From the NCBI GenBank assembly GCA_964538915.1, contig CAZIFB010000012.1, forward strand, positions 1 through 64,000: a stretch of 64,000 bases of DNA, given 5' to 3'. The notes beneath the pieces are model-generated. The model was not told the origin of the DNA. It saw only the letters and a program-made list of their open reading frames with translations, and did no database searches. Shown here piece by piece: positions 1 through 11,456 of this stretch (positions are counted from its first letter, which is position 1; every line of letters begins with the position of its first letter). The stretch is from JAEUHQ01 sp964538915. Lineage in GTDB: Bacteria; Planctomycetota; UBA1135; UBA2386. A program made the translations under genes and the position numbers.

Positions 1-419
1 CCCGCCCGACAGGCATCGGGTATGGCTCGCTCGGCGCGATGCGCCGATCTCGCCAACGGCGATTCCGTGGCGGGAGGACGCCGCTTCGCAGCGCAGCGCG
101 GCCCCGCCCGACAGGCATCGGGTATGTCTCGCTCGGCGCGGTGCGCCGACCTCGCCAACGGCGATTCCGTGGCGGGAGCACGCCGCTTCGCAGCCGAAGC
201 TCGGCCCGCCCGACCGGCATCGGGTAAGTCTCGCTCGGCGCGGTGCGCCGATCTCGCCAACGGCGATTCCGTGGCGGGAGCACGCCGCTTCGCAGCGAAG
301 CTCGGCCCGCCCGACAGGCATCGGGTATGGCTCGCTCGGCGCGATGCGCCGATCTCGCGGACGGCGATTCCATGGCGGGCCTTGCGGCGCTGGCGTGCCT
401 GTCGGCCCCGTGCTTCGCC
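1..419. repeat. Four ~102-base tandem repeats with paired hairpins
   Basis: Head-to-tail copies begin at 1, 103, 205 and 306 (periods 102, 102, 101). The last copy decays after about 390, and the array may continue left of the window. Each copy has two short inverted repeats. One is CCCGA-6 nt-TCGGG (5-20 in copy 1). The other is TCGGCGC-3 nt-GCGCCGA (31-47 in copy 1). The loops vary (CAGGCA or CCGGCA; GAT or GGT) while the arms stay intact, which suggests the paired structure is what is kept. The array lies directly past the stop of dnaE2. No other copy was noticed in the window. Its function is unknown. Confidence 0.85.
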
Positions 420-3484
<3,065 letters not shown>

Positions 3485-3485
<1 letters not shown>

Positions 3486-4999
3486 CAGTCGACGCTCCCG
3501 TGCAGGTACCAGCGGCGCGATCGCCGGTCGTGGAAGACCCACAGGATCTCGCCGCGGTCCGTCTCGACGAAGAAGTAGTCGCGGTCGACGCCGTCCTGCC
3601 ACCAGCCGCCGTTCGTGCGGAACGGCCCGTGCGCGCGGGTCACCGCGCCGTGTTCGCCGAGCCATGCTTCGGGTTCGTGCACCGGCAGTGTGCCGAGCGG
3701 TTCGGGAGCGGCGCGCAGCGTGCGTACGAGCGGCGGCGGAGTGTCGTCGCGTTGCGGCGCCGGCGGGGGCGCCGTGTGCAGTTCGGCGAGCGATCGCAGC
3801 GGCGACCAGCGGAAGCTGCGCTCGGGCAGGTGCTCGGCGACGAGGTGTGCCCGCGTCACCGCCGATTCGCCGAACGCGGCGGCGAGACGGGCGATCGCGC
3901 GGCCGGCGGCGGCGAGGTCGCGGCGGCGCACGCGCGGCAGCAGTTCGAGCTGCCGGCGCGGGATCGTGGTGCTCTCGAGTTCGACGTCGAACCGTTCGAT
4001 CGGTCCGTCGAGCGGGACCTGGCCGAGACGCAGCCGCACGAGCTCGAGCAGTTGTCGCACGTCGAGCGTCGGCGCCGCGGGCGCCAGCCGTTCGTCGCGC
4101 GGCGACGCGTGTTCGAGCCGCATCCGGATGCAGACCGCGGTGATCGCTTCGCGCCGCGCCGCGACCTGCGCCGCCGCCGCGTGCAGACCCTCCGCGAAGA
4201 GGGCGAGGAATCGCTCGAGGTCGGCGTCGGGCATCTCGAACTCGTGCACGAACCGCACCGGTTCGGCGGGCAGCACCGGGGCGAGGGGTGTCCACTCTGC
4301 GGTGGCGCGGGCGTGCAGCGCTTCGGCCGCCTTGCCGAAGCGCCGGCCGAGTTCGTGGGCAGGCAGCCGCAGGAAGTCGCCGAGCGTGCGGATGCCGAGT
4401 TCCTCCATCTGTTCGCGCAGCTTCGGCGGGGCGTCGAGCACGCGGAACGGCACCGTCGCGGCGCGCCGACGTTCGTCCTCCGGCGACGCCAGCAGCATCC
4501 ATCCGGTGCGCGACCGCGCGATCGCGAACGTCGGGAAGCGCGCGAACCCGGCGACGACCGACGCGACGAAGCCCTGCGCCACGAGCGCGTCGTGCAGCGC
4601 CTTCGCCCACGGCTCGAGTCCGGTGAACAGCTCGTGCAGGCCGTTCGGGTCGACGAAGAACACGCCGGGTTCGGTCGGGACCGGCTCGACGCCCGGCGAG
4701 AATCGGAGCAGGAGGCGCAGCAGGTCGGCGCACGCCCCTTCGACGTCGGACTGCGGCAGCACGGCGGCGTGCAGCCGCCGCACGAGCGCCTCGGCGGCGC
4801 GGAAGCGGATTCCGCGCTGGATCCGCGCGTCGCGCGCCGCGCGGTTCGCCCACAGGATCCGCGCTTCGGGACGATCGCTCTCGACGACGACGACGGGATC
4901 GGCGCGCCATTCGGGATGTGCACGCAGCACGAGCTGCAGCGGCAGCGCCGGGACGTCGGCGCAGGCGGTGCGGGAACGGTCGTTCGCGGGCGCGGTCAT
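3485..4999 (-). CDS. imuB: ImuB-like Y-family polymerase homologue
   Basis: The 504-aa protein resembles ImuB, the non-catalytic Y-family protein that recruits DnaE2 to the beta clamp for SOS mutagenesis. The usual N-terminal acidic polymerase motif is not evident, as is normal for ImuB. The palm and little-finger regions are recognisable, and the C-terminal end has the Tyr/Trp-rich tail seen in ImuB (WGR-type pattern near GEILWVFHDRRSRRWYLHG). It sits between imuA (9-base gap) and dnaE2 (1-base overlap). The assignment rests on sequence pattern plus the strongly diagnostic gene order. Confidence 0.88.
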
Positions 5000-5008
5000 G
5001 GCTCGGGC

Positions 5009-5662
5009 TCACGACAGGCCGGCGGGGCCGCGGCGGCGCAACGATTGCGGGCGGTCGGCGGTCGGCAGCTTGTCGCGCACGAGTTGCGGCTCGACGACGA
5101 AGAGAGCGCCGTCGCGGCGGCGGCGCGGCTCGATCTTCTGCGCGATCCCGACGCCGTCGGCGGTCGCCCGCGCGTCGGTCAGCACCATCACGCGGCTCTG
5201 ATGCTCGCGCGCGAGCGCCTGCAACCGCGCGACCCACGCACCGCGGGGTGGTCCCGCCGGCCGCAGGTCGAGCACGAGCAGATCGAATGCACCGGAACGC
5301 AGCAGCAGTTCGGCGGCGGCCGGGAGCGCGTGGTTCGCGGGCTTCGCGGCGCTCCGCTGCACGGGAACGTGCACGACGACGAGCGCCGCGAGGTCGACGC
5401 CGTTCTGCGCGAGGTCGGGCGGGAACAGCCAGCCGTGCTTCGGCTGGATCCACGCGACGACACCGCTCGCACGCTGGATCGCGACGACCGCGGCGACCGC
5501 GAGGCTCGTGCACGAAGCGCCGCCGCCGCCCGAAAGCGCGACGATGCTGCCCGGCTGCGGCCACGCGTCGATCGGCTGCGGCCACGCGTCGGTCTCTGCG
5601 CGGCCGCGGCCGAGCGCGCTGGCACGGAAGACACGGGGGTCGATCGGATCCGGCGCGACCAT
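5009..5662 (-). CDS. imuA: ImuA (RecA/SulA-like SOS mutagenesis protein)
   Basis: The 217-aa protein has a RecA-like core: a glycine-rich ALSGGGGASCTSLA segment in the nucleotide-loop position and a FDLLVLDLR strand. It fits ImuA, the accessory factor of the ImuB-DnaE2 mutasome. The loop lacks the classical GKT/S, as in many ImuA proteins. Near the N terminus a 19-base direct repeat (5552-5570 and 5573-5591, 21-base period) duplicates seven residues, giving DAWPQP twice. The gene starts 4 bases after lexA and ends 9 bases before imuB, so the four genes are probably one transcript. Confidence 0.85.
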   Translation of the reverse strand: MVAPDPIDPRVFRASALGRGRAETDAWPQPIDAWPQPGSIVALSGGGGASCTSLAVAAVVAIQRASGVVAWIQPKHGWLFPPDLAQNGVDLAALVVVHVPVQRSAAKPANHALPAAAELLLRSGAFDLLVLDLRPAGPPRGAWVARLQALAREHQSRVMVLTDARATADGVGIAQKIEPRRRRDGALFVVEPQLVRDKLPTADRPQSLRRRGPAGLS

Positions 5663-5666
5663 TGCC

Positions 5667-6296
5667 TCACCTCGCCGTCCGCCGTTTGCCGATCGAATTG
5701 CCGAACGAGCGGCGCAGTTCGATCACCTTGCCGAGCAGTTCGAGGGCGTCGGGCACGATCGGCGCGAAGCGGGGGTTCGTCGCGTGCAGTTCGTGTTGGC
5801 CGCGTACTACGCGCAGTCTCTTCACCGTTGCTTCCCCGTCGACGAGCGCCACGACGACGTCGCCGGGCTCGGCGCGCGGCTGCCGGCGCACGATCAGCAG
5901 GTCGTCGGCGAGGATCTCGGGCGCCATGCTGTCGCCGCGCACGCGCAGCGCGAACAGGTCGCCGGCCGGCAGCTTCGTCTCGATCGCGAGGTGGCCGTCG
6001 GCGTCCTCGATCGCTTCGGTCAGCGCGCCCGCCTGCACGCGCCCGAGCAGCGGCACCAGCACGGAACGAGGCCGCGGCGGTCCCGGCAGTCGCAACCCGC
6101 GGTGGCGGCCGTCGTCGTCCTTCGCGAGCCGACCCTCCGCGACGAGCGTGTCGAGATGCTCGCGCGCCGTGCCGACGGAGCGGAACCCGAGGGCGTCCTG
6201 CACTTCCCGCACGGTGGGTGGCGATCCGGCGAGCAGCCGTTCGGTCACGAACGCGAGCACGCGGTCGCGGGTCTCGCCGGGTGGGGTGTGGGCCAT
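5667..6296 (-). CDS. lexA: LexA SOS repressor
   Basis: This 209-aa repressor controls the SOS regulon and self-cleaves when bound to RecA filaments. Residues 1-70 form a winged-helix DNA-binding domain. The Ala-Gly cleavage site is at 89-90 (VQAGAL), and the catalytic Ser123 (GDSMAPE) and Lys159 (ATVKR) are present, so self-cleavage should work. The ATG at 6296 gives the normal family length; the frame is open further upstream, but that sequence is not LexA-like. The gene heads the mutasome operon, and an operator-like palindrome overlaps its predicted -10 element, so autoregulation is likely. Confidence 0.95.
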   Translation of the reverse strand: MAHTPPGETRDRVLAFVTERLLAGSPPTVREVQDALGFRSVGTAREHLDTLVAEGRLAKDDDGRHRGLRLPGPPRPRSVLVPLLGRVQAGALTEAIEDADGHLAIETKLPAGDLFALRVRGDSMAPEILADDLLIVRRQPRAEPGDVVVALVDGEATVKRLRVVRGQHELHATNPRFAPIVPDALELLGKVIELRRSFGNSIGKRRTAR

Positions 6297-6302
6297 CGCC
6301 GC

Positions 6303-6327
6303 GTGATACCACACGAATGTGCGGTAT
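6303..6327 (-). promoter_or_regulatory. lexA promoter with LexA-operator-like palindrome
   Basis: A 22-base inverted repeat at 6306-6327 has arms ATACCACAC and GTGCGGTAT around a 4-base GAAT centre, with 8 of 9 arm positions complementary. On the minus strand a TATCAC hexamer (6308-6303) lies 6 bases before the lexA ATG, and the palindrome overlaps it. Bound repressor would block RNA polymerase. The motif is neither the E. coli CTG-N10-CAG nor the Gram-positive GAAC-N4-GTTC box, so it is a candidate operator only. Confidence 0.7.
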
Positions 6328-6474
6328 GGAAGTTCGTGGGCGAAGTGGTGCGCTGGAGCGTGGTTCGGTGCGGTGGTAGAACGCGCCGCCCGCCCGACGG
6401 AGATCCGGTGTGTGGTTGCGGTCCTCCTGCCGCTGCCACGCGCGGTCCGTTCCTCCGTTGTTGGTCGCTTTCGC

Positions 6475-8592
6475 ATGAACTCCGCAGCACCGCATTCTCG
6501 TTCGTTCGTCGTTCTCTCCGTGCCGATCCTGCTCGCCGCCGCGTGCGGCGGTGGTGGGGGCGGCGGCGCCACGACCGGGACCCTCTCCGGCCAGTTGCTC
6601 GTACCGTCGTCGTCGGCCGCGATGCTCGCGAACGACGCAGAGGCATTGATCGCGGCCGACGCGCAGCGCCGCATGGTCGGCGGCGAAGTGGTGGTGTGGC
6701 TCGAGCCCGGCCAGACGCCGCCCGATCTCACCGCGGAAGGGCTCGACCTCCTGCGTGCGCCCGGCGGACCGATCGCCGTCTACCAGGCGCGCGCCGCGAT
6801 GGATCGCCTGTCACTGCACGAAGGCGCCGCGGTCGCGGACAGCAAGGAAGCCGCGACGTGCCGCGCCGCCAGGTCGGCGGAGGGCAAGACCGGCATCCGA
6901 TGCGCGTCGCCCAACTGGATCCTGCAGGCGACGTTCAGCCCGAACGACACGCACGTCGACAAGCAGTGGCACTACCCGCAGATCAACCTGCCGCAGGCGT
7001 GGGACGTGACGCGTGGCTCTTCGAGCGTGATCGTCGCGGTGCTCGACACCGGCATCAAAGCAGCGCATCCCGACTTCGATGCGACACGGTTCGTGTCGGG
7101 CTTCGACATGATCAGCAACCCGGCCACCGCGCGCGACGGCAACGGCCGCGACTCCAACCCCGAGGACGAAGGCGATCTCGCGACGCCGCAGGGCAGCAGT
7201 TTCCACGGCACGCACGTCGCGGGAACGATCGGCGCGAACAGCAACAACGGCGCCGGTGTCGCCGGCGTCGACCACAACTGCAAGCTGATGATCGTGCGTG
7301 TGCTCGGCCAGGGCGGCGGCACCACGTCGGACATCGCCGACGGCATCCTCTACGCCGCCGGCTTGACGAACGGCAGCGGCCAGCTGCCCGCGCAGCGCGC
7401 GGACATCGTCAACATGAGCCTCGGCGCGCCGGGTCTGAACGCCGTGATGCAACAGGCCTGTGACCAGGCCGCGGCGGCCGGTGTGCTGCTCGTCGCCGCT
7501 GCGGGCAACGACAACACGTCGGATCCTGGTTCGCCGGCGGCGTTCGACTCGGTGCTGTCGGTCGGTGCGGTCGACCTCGTGCGGGCCCGTGCGCCGTACT
7601 CGAACTTCTCCAGCACGGTCGACCTCTGGGCCCCGGGTGGCGACATGACCGCCGATCGCAACGGCGACGGCTTCCCCGACGGCGTGCTGTCGTGCGGTGC
7701 GGACGACTCCGGCAACTTCTTCTTCAACTTCGAGAACGGCACGTCGATGGCGAGCCCGCACGTCGCGGGTGTCGCGGCGCTCGTGAAGGCGCGCGGCCCG
7801 TCGTTGACGGCGGCGCAGATCCGCTCGGTGCTGCTGAACAACACGCAGGCGGGTACCAACCTGCCGAACAGCGGGCGCGTGATCGACGCGCTCGCGGCCG
7901 TGCAGGCGGCGGGAACGGCGGCGACGGGTCCGTTCCTCGTCGCGACCCCGACGACCGTCGACTTCGGTGCGTCGTCGACGCAGGCGACGGTCGTCCTCGA
8001 GAACCGCGGCACGTCGACGCCGGGCAACCTCGTCTTCCAGAGTGTGTCGTTCTCACCCGCCGCGCCGTGGCTCTCGACCCTCACGTCCAACGACACCGCC
8101 GGCGACAACATCGACATCGACCACATCCAGTTCACCGCCGATCGCACGGGGCTCGCGAACGGCGTGCACCAGACGGTGGCGACGCTCAACTACCTGAACG
8201 GTGCGACGCCGTTCTCGGTCGCCGTGTCGTTCCGCGTCCAGGTCGGCAGCACCTCGACGTCGACCGACACCGTGTTCGTGCTGCTCGTCGATCCGGACAC
8301 CTTCGAAACCGTCTTCCAGACGGAGACGACCGCGCTCAGTGCGTTCGCGTTCGGCTTCGGCGGCGTGACGCCGGGCCAATACCTGCTCGCCGCGGGTACG
8401 GATCGCAACAACGACAACGACATCAGCGACGCGGCGGAGCTGTTCGGCGTCTTCCCGAGCCTCGACCAGTTGCTCGTGATCGACGTCGCTGCGGGCGAGG
8501 TCATCTCGAACCTCGACTTCGCGCTCGAGGAGCAGTCGAGCGTGTCGTCGGCCGGTGCACGCGGCGGTCGCGCGTTCCGGAGGCTGCGCTGA
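6475..8592 (+). CDS. Secreted subtilisin-family (S8) protease, lipoprotein
   Basis: The 705-aa subtilase carries a lipoprotein signal (ILLAAAC, Cys24) followed by a glycine linker, so it is probably exported and membrane-anchored. The catalytic triad is complete: Asp191 (VLDTG), His244 (HGTHVAGT) and Ser424 (NGTSMASPH). Residues of about 40-160 look like a propeptide region. After the catalytic domain (to about 480) there is a beta-rich segment resembling a choice-of-anchor or Ig-like module, then a domain with Asp/Asn-rich DRNNDNDISDAAE that resembles a calcium-binding loop. The ATG at 6475 is chosen because the signal peptide begins there. Its stop overlaps the start of the next gene by one base. 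The substrate is unknown. Confidence 0.9.
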   Translation: MNSAAPHSRSFVVLSVPILLAAACGGGGGGGATTGTLSGQLLVPSSSAAMLANDAEALIAADAQRRMVGGEVVVWLEPGQTPPDLTAEGLDLLRAPGGPIAVYQARAAMDRLSLHEGAAVADSKEAATCRAARSAEGKTGIRCASPNWILQATFSPNDTHVDKQWHYPQINLPQAWDVTRGSSSVIVAVLDTGIKAAHPDFDATRFVSGFDMISNPATARDGNGRDSNPEDEGDLATPQGSSFHGTHVAGTIGANSNNGAGVAGVDHNCKLMIVRVLGQGGGTTSDIADGILYAAGLTNGSGQLPAQRADIVNMSLGAPGLNAVMQQACDQAAAAGVLLVAAAGNDNTSDPGSPAAFDSVLSVGAVDLVRARAPYSNFSSTVDLWAPGGDMTADRNGDGFPDGVLSCGADDSGNFFFNFENGTSMASPHVAGVAALVKARGPSLTAAQIRSVLLNNTQAGTNLPNSGRVIDALAAVQAAGTAATGPFLVATPTTVDFGASSTQATVVLENRGTSTPGNLVFQSVSFSPAAPWLSTLTSNDTAGDNIDIDHIQFTADRTGLANGVHQTVATLNYLNGATPFSVAVSFRVQVGSTSTSTDTVFVLLVDPDTFETVFQTETTALSAFAFGFGGVTPGQYLLAAGTDRNNDNDISDAAELFGVFPSLDQLLVIDVAAGEVISNLDFALEEQSSVSSAGARGGRAFRRLR

Positions 8593-9005
8593 TGCGCGCC
8601 GCGGCCCTCGCGCTGCTCGCCTCGCTCGTGGCGTGTGCGTGTGAGCCGTCCGCGAAGGACCCGACGCCCATGAAGCAGGAATCGCTGCCGGACTGGTCCG
8701 GACCGCCGCTGCAGGTGCAGACGCTCGCCGACGGCGGGATCGCCCTCGAACTGCTCGCGCCGACGGCGAACCATTCGTTCGTGGTCGCGGCGGTGGACAC
8801 GGCCCCGGGTACCGCCACGATCCGGATGCTGCACACGACGCCAGGCGACGCGTTCGTCGCGCAAGTGATCACGCCGCTGCGGGCGACCGTCGAGGCGGGG
8901 CGGCTCGGCGGCGCACGACGCATCGACGTGCGGATCGCGACGAAGGCCGGGCCAAAGGCGCAGGCCGGCGCGGAACGCCTCGCGTTCGTGCTGCTGCGAC
9001 CCTGA
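8592..9005 (+). CDS. Small putative lipoprotein, function unknown
   Basis: The 137-aa protein starts with a short hydrophobic signal and a lipobox-like LVACACEPS stretch, so it may be lipid-anchored. The rest is a small beta-rich domain with no family I recognise. Its ATG overlaps the subtilase TGA by one base, so the two are translationally coupled. A role as inhibitor, chaperone or accessory of the protease is possible from position alone. Its stop lies inside a hairpin shared with the convergent gene. Confidence 0.65.
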   Translation: MRAAALALLASLVACACEPSAKDPTPMKQESLPDWSGPPLQVQTLADGGIALELLAPTANHSFVVAAVDTAPGTATIRMLHTTPGDAFVAQVITPLRATVEAGRLGGARRIDVRIATKAGPKAQAGAERLAFVLLRP

Positions 9006-9019
9006 CGGCGGCGTCAGGG
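9000..9019. terminator. Bidirectional hairpin spanning two stop codons
   Basis: Arms CCCTGACG and CGTCAGGG (8 bp, perfect) flank a GCGG loop. The TGA of the small lipoprotein (9003-9005) and the minus-strand TGA of the Tsr3-like gene (9016-9014) both lie inside the arms. There is no U-tract. It is likely a shared terminator or 3'-end stabiliser for the two convergent transcripts. Confidence 0.6.
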
Positions 9020-9475
9020 CTGGCCGCGGTGGCGCAGCGTCGCGAGGAACGTGTCCTTCCAGTGGTATCCGTCGAGCAGCGTCGGATCGTCGTCGCCGAG
9101 CAGTGCGCGCGCGACGTAGAGCGCTTCGATCGACGCGAGGCCCGCGGCGGGATCCTCGAAGATCTTGCTGGTGCGCGGATACGCGGTGCGCAGGTCACCG
9201 GGGATCGAACGCGGCACCGGCGTCCCGTCGAGGCATGCGAAGAGGCGCGGCAGCCACCGCCACGTCGAGTCGAGCAGCAGCAACGGCCTCCCGGCGTCGG
9301 CGGGCGACAGCGGCGGTGCGTCGACCGCGAGCAGCGTGAACCCCGTCGCGTCGAAACGGAACCCGGGGCGCTGCTTCAGGAACGTCATCTCGGGTCGCCC
9401 GTGCAGGAAGCGCAGCGAACACTTCCGCACGTTCTCCTTCTCGTGACGGATCACGGTCGTGCGGACCGACGTCAC
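9014..9475 (-). CDS. Tsr3/DUF367-like putative rRNA aminocarboxypropyltransferase
   Basis: The 153-aa protein matches the pattern of Tsr3 (DUF367), the SPOUT-fold enzyme that adds an aminocarboxypropyl group from SAM to small-subunit rRNA in archaea and eukaryotes. Visible elements in order are KENVRKCS near the N terminus, LSPAD, LLLDSTW in the place of the family D-C/S-S-W motif, SIEALYVARALLG, and a C-terminal YHWKDTFL like the family FKWG-x-FL. The GTG start at 9475 overlaps the upstream glycosyltransferase stop by four bases. The DTW tRNA-acp3U family is the main alternative. Activity is inferred. Confidence 0.65.
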   Translation of the reverse strand: MTSVRTTVIRHEKENVRKCSLRFLHGRPEMTFLKQRPGFRFDATGFTLLAVDAPPLSPADAGRPLLLLDSTWRWLPRLFACLDGTPVPRSIPGDLRTAYPRTSKIFEDPAAGLASIEALYVARALLGDDDPTLLDGYHWKDTFLATLRHRGQP

Positions 9476-10494
9476 GGCGCGGCTCCGGCGGCGGCGAGCT
9501 GACGCAGCACGGCGGCTTCGACGGTCGCGACGTCGATGCCGAGCACACAGAGCGGTGATGCACACGTTCGCCGCGTGCACGGCCGGCACGGCACGTCGTG
9601 GAAGAGCACTTCGTGGCGGATCGCACCGTGGGCGCGCGGCCCGTAGCGGCGCGTGTCCTTCGGCCCGAACAGCGCGACGCAGCGCGCGCCGACCGCCGCG
9701 CCGAGGTGCAGCGGTCCGGTGTCCGCGGCGACGACGACCGCGCATTCCTTCATCACGCCCGCGAGCCCGAGCAGGCCGAGGTCCTTGCCGTCGACCGCGC
9801 GCACACCCCGGGCGGCGGCGAGCACCGGCTCGGCCAGCTCGCGTTCGCCGGGTCCGAAGCCGACCAGCACCGCGACGTTCTTCGCGCGGAGGCGGCGCGC
9901 GAGTTCGGCGAAGCGATCGGTCGGCCAGCGTTTGAACGCGGCGAACGCGGACGTGCCCGGATGGAGGAACACGCGCGGTCCCTCGAGACCGTCGAACGTG
10001 CCCGCCGGCGGAGTCGGGACCTGGAGCACCGGCGGAGTCGGCGCGCCGGAGAGCCCGATCGCCGCGAGCAGGTGGTGGCCGACGTCGGCGCGGTGGGGCA
10101 GCGGCATCGGCAACACGACGCGGCGGCCGTACGCCCACGCGGCACCTTCGCGCGATCCGGGGGCAGCGGCACCGACGCGCGTCGCGGCGCGGGCGAGCCA
10201 CACGTGGAACGCGCTCTTCTGGATGCCGTGCACGTCGAGCACGACGTCGTAGCGGCGCTGGCGCATCGCGACGATCGTGCGCGGGATCGCGAGCTTGTTC
10301 CGGCGCGGGTAGACGAGCACCCGGTCGATCTGCGGATGGCCGGCGAGCAGCGCACGGAAGCGGTCCTCGACGAGGAAGTCGACGGCGACGTCCGGCCGTT
10401 CGCGGCGCAGCGCGGCCACCGTTTCGAGCGCGAAGAGCACGTCGCCGAGCGCGGACAGCCGGACGACGAGCACACGGCCCCCGCGCGGCAGCAC
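9472..10494 (-). CDS. Glycosyltransferase family 9 (heptosyltransferase-like)
   Basis: The protein (340 aa from the GTG at 10494; an alternative GTG at 10545 adds 17 residues) has the family 9 hallmarks: N-terminal RVLVVRLSALGDV, HPGTS, FKRWP, and the sugar-nucleotide motif DTGPLHLGAA. A Cys cluster near the C terminus (CRPC...C...C) is typical of LPS heptosyltransferases. It probably adds heptose or a related sugar to the LPS core at the inner membrane. The start is uncertain because there is no clear ribosome binding site. The Kdo kinase is encoded divergently next door, which supports an LPS role. Confidence 0.82.
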   Translation of the reverse strand: MLPRGGRVLVVRLSALGDVLFALETVAALRRERPDVAVDFLVEDRFRALLAGHPQIDRVLVYPRRNKLAIPRTIVAMRQRRYDVVLDVHGIQKSAFHVWLARAATRVGAAAPGSREGAAWAYGRRVVLPMPLPHRADVGHHLLAAIGLSGAPTPPVLQVPTPPAGTFDGLEGPRVFLHPGTSAFAAFKRWPTDRFAELARRLRAKNVAVLVGFGPGERELAEPVLAAARGVRAVDGKDLGLLGLAGVMKECAVVVAADTGPLHLGAAVGARCVALFGPKDTRRYGPRAHGAIRHEVLFHDVPCRPCTRRTCASPLCVLGIDVATVEAAVLRQLAAAGAAP

Positions 10495-10623
10495 TTCCGC
10501 GCCGGGCAGGGGTGCGGAGTTCGTGGTCTCGCGGAGTCCGGTCACCGGCGCGCGAGCATCGAGCACGTCGAGCACGAGTTCCAGTCGGTTGTGGTCGGCA
10601 CGTCGGCGGCCTCTAATCGAGGG

Positions 10624-11415
10624 GTGACCTCGCAGCCGTCCTTCGTCGAGTTGCGCGCACGCGGCGCCATCGGGTGGGTGCGTGCGGATCTCGCGCCGCT
10701 CGGACTCGACGCGTTCTGGCAGCCGCTCACCGCGCTGCCCGGAGCGAAGGGGCGCGGCGGCGTCGGCGTCGCGCGGATCGGCGAAGTCGACCTGGTCGTG
10801 CGGCCGTACCGCCGCGGGGGTGCCCTCGGCAGGCTGCTGCGCGATCGCTACACGCGGCCCGCGCGGTCGCGACGCGAACTCGAACTGCTCGACGCGCTGC
10901 GCAACGAAGGTGTGCCCGTCGTCGTGCCCGTCGCGGCCGTGGCGCGGCGCAGCGGCGCCTTCTGGCGCCTCCGCCTCGCCACCGAACTGCTGCCCGACGC
11001 GCTGCCCCTGCCCGCATTCTTCGCCGCGCAACCGGGGCTGCGCCGGTACGCGGCCGAAGCGGTCGGCATCGTCGTGCGGCTCGCGTTCGCGGCAGGTTTG
11101 CGCCACCCGGACCTGCACCTCGACAACGTGCTGTGCTGTGCGCGCGGCGACCGTGTGCGGGCGGTCCTCGTCGACCTCGATCGGGGGCGGCTCCGGAAGC
11201 CGGTTCCGCAGACCGTCGTCGACGCGATGCTGGTCCGGATGCAGCGCTACGTCGTGCGGCACCGCCAGCGTCTGGCCGCGATCCCGACGCGCATGGAGAC
11301 GATGCGTTTCCTGCGGGCGCTGGGCCTCGCTCGCGACGAACGCCATGCCGCGTGGCGGCGGTTGCTGAAGGCGCTGCGCCGAGCGGTGGGCCGGCGACAG
11401 CTCGCCGGTCGCTGA
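10624..11415 (+). CDS. kdkA: 3-deoxy-D-manno-octulosonic acid (Kdo) kinase
   Basis: The 263-aa protein of the RIO/InaA-like LPS kinase group is predicted to phosphorylate Kdo in the LPS inner core with ATP. Visible features are the RRGGALGRLLRDRY segment like KdkA, the catalytic-loop HPDLHLDNVL, and VDLDRGR in the place of the kinase DFG/DFDR. The GTG at 10624 is the first plausible start. It is divergent from the glycosyltransferase and followed by queA after 41 bases. LPS kinases such as WaaP/InaA are the alternative. Confidence 0.78.
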   Translation: MTSQPSFVELRARGAIGWVRADLAPLGLDAFWQPLTALPGAKGRGGVGVARIGEVDLVVRPYRRGGALGRLLRDRYTRPARSRRELELLDALRNEGVPVVVPVAAVARRSGAFWRLRLATELLPDALPLPAFFAAQPGLRRYAAEAVGIVVRLAFAAGLRHPDLHLDNVLCCARGDRVRAVLVDLDRGRLRKPVPQTVVDAMLVRMQRYVVRHRQRLAAIPTRMETMRFLRALGLARDERHAAWRRLLKALRRAVGRRQLAGR

Positions 11416-11444
11416 CGACGCGCGACCGGGGAGTCGTCTGCGGG

Positions 11445-11450
11445 TATGAC
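11445..11450 (+). promoter_or_regulatory. Candidate -10 of queA (TATGAC)
   Basis: The hexamer lies 6 bases before the GTG start; this spacing would give a leaderless or near-leaderless mRNA. GGAGG sits between the hexamer and the start but is too close to the GTG to act as a normal ribosome binding site. TATGAC ends in C rather than T, so this is a weaker example. Confidence 0.35.
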
Positions 11451-11456
11451 GGAGGC

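Noticed and set aside
1..419. CRISPR array
   Set aside because: The units are contiguous ~102-base copies with no unique spacers, and the hairpins are internal to each unit.
3486..5585. Upstream extension of DnaE2 to about 1700 residues
   Set aside because: The extra part overlaps imuB and imuA in another frame and is low-complexity Arg/Ala; the PHP domain begins at 3485.
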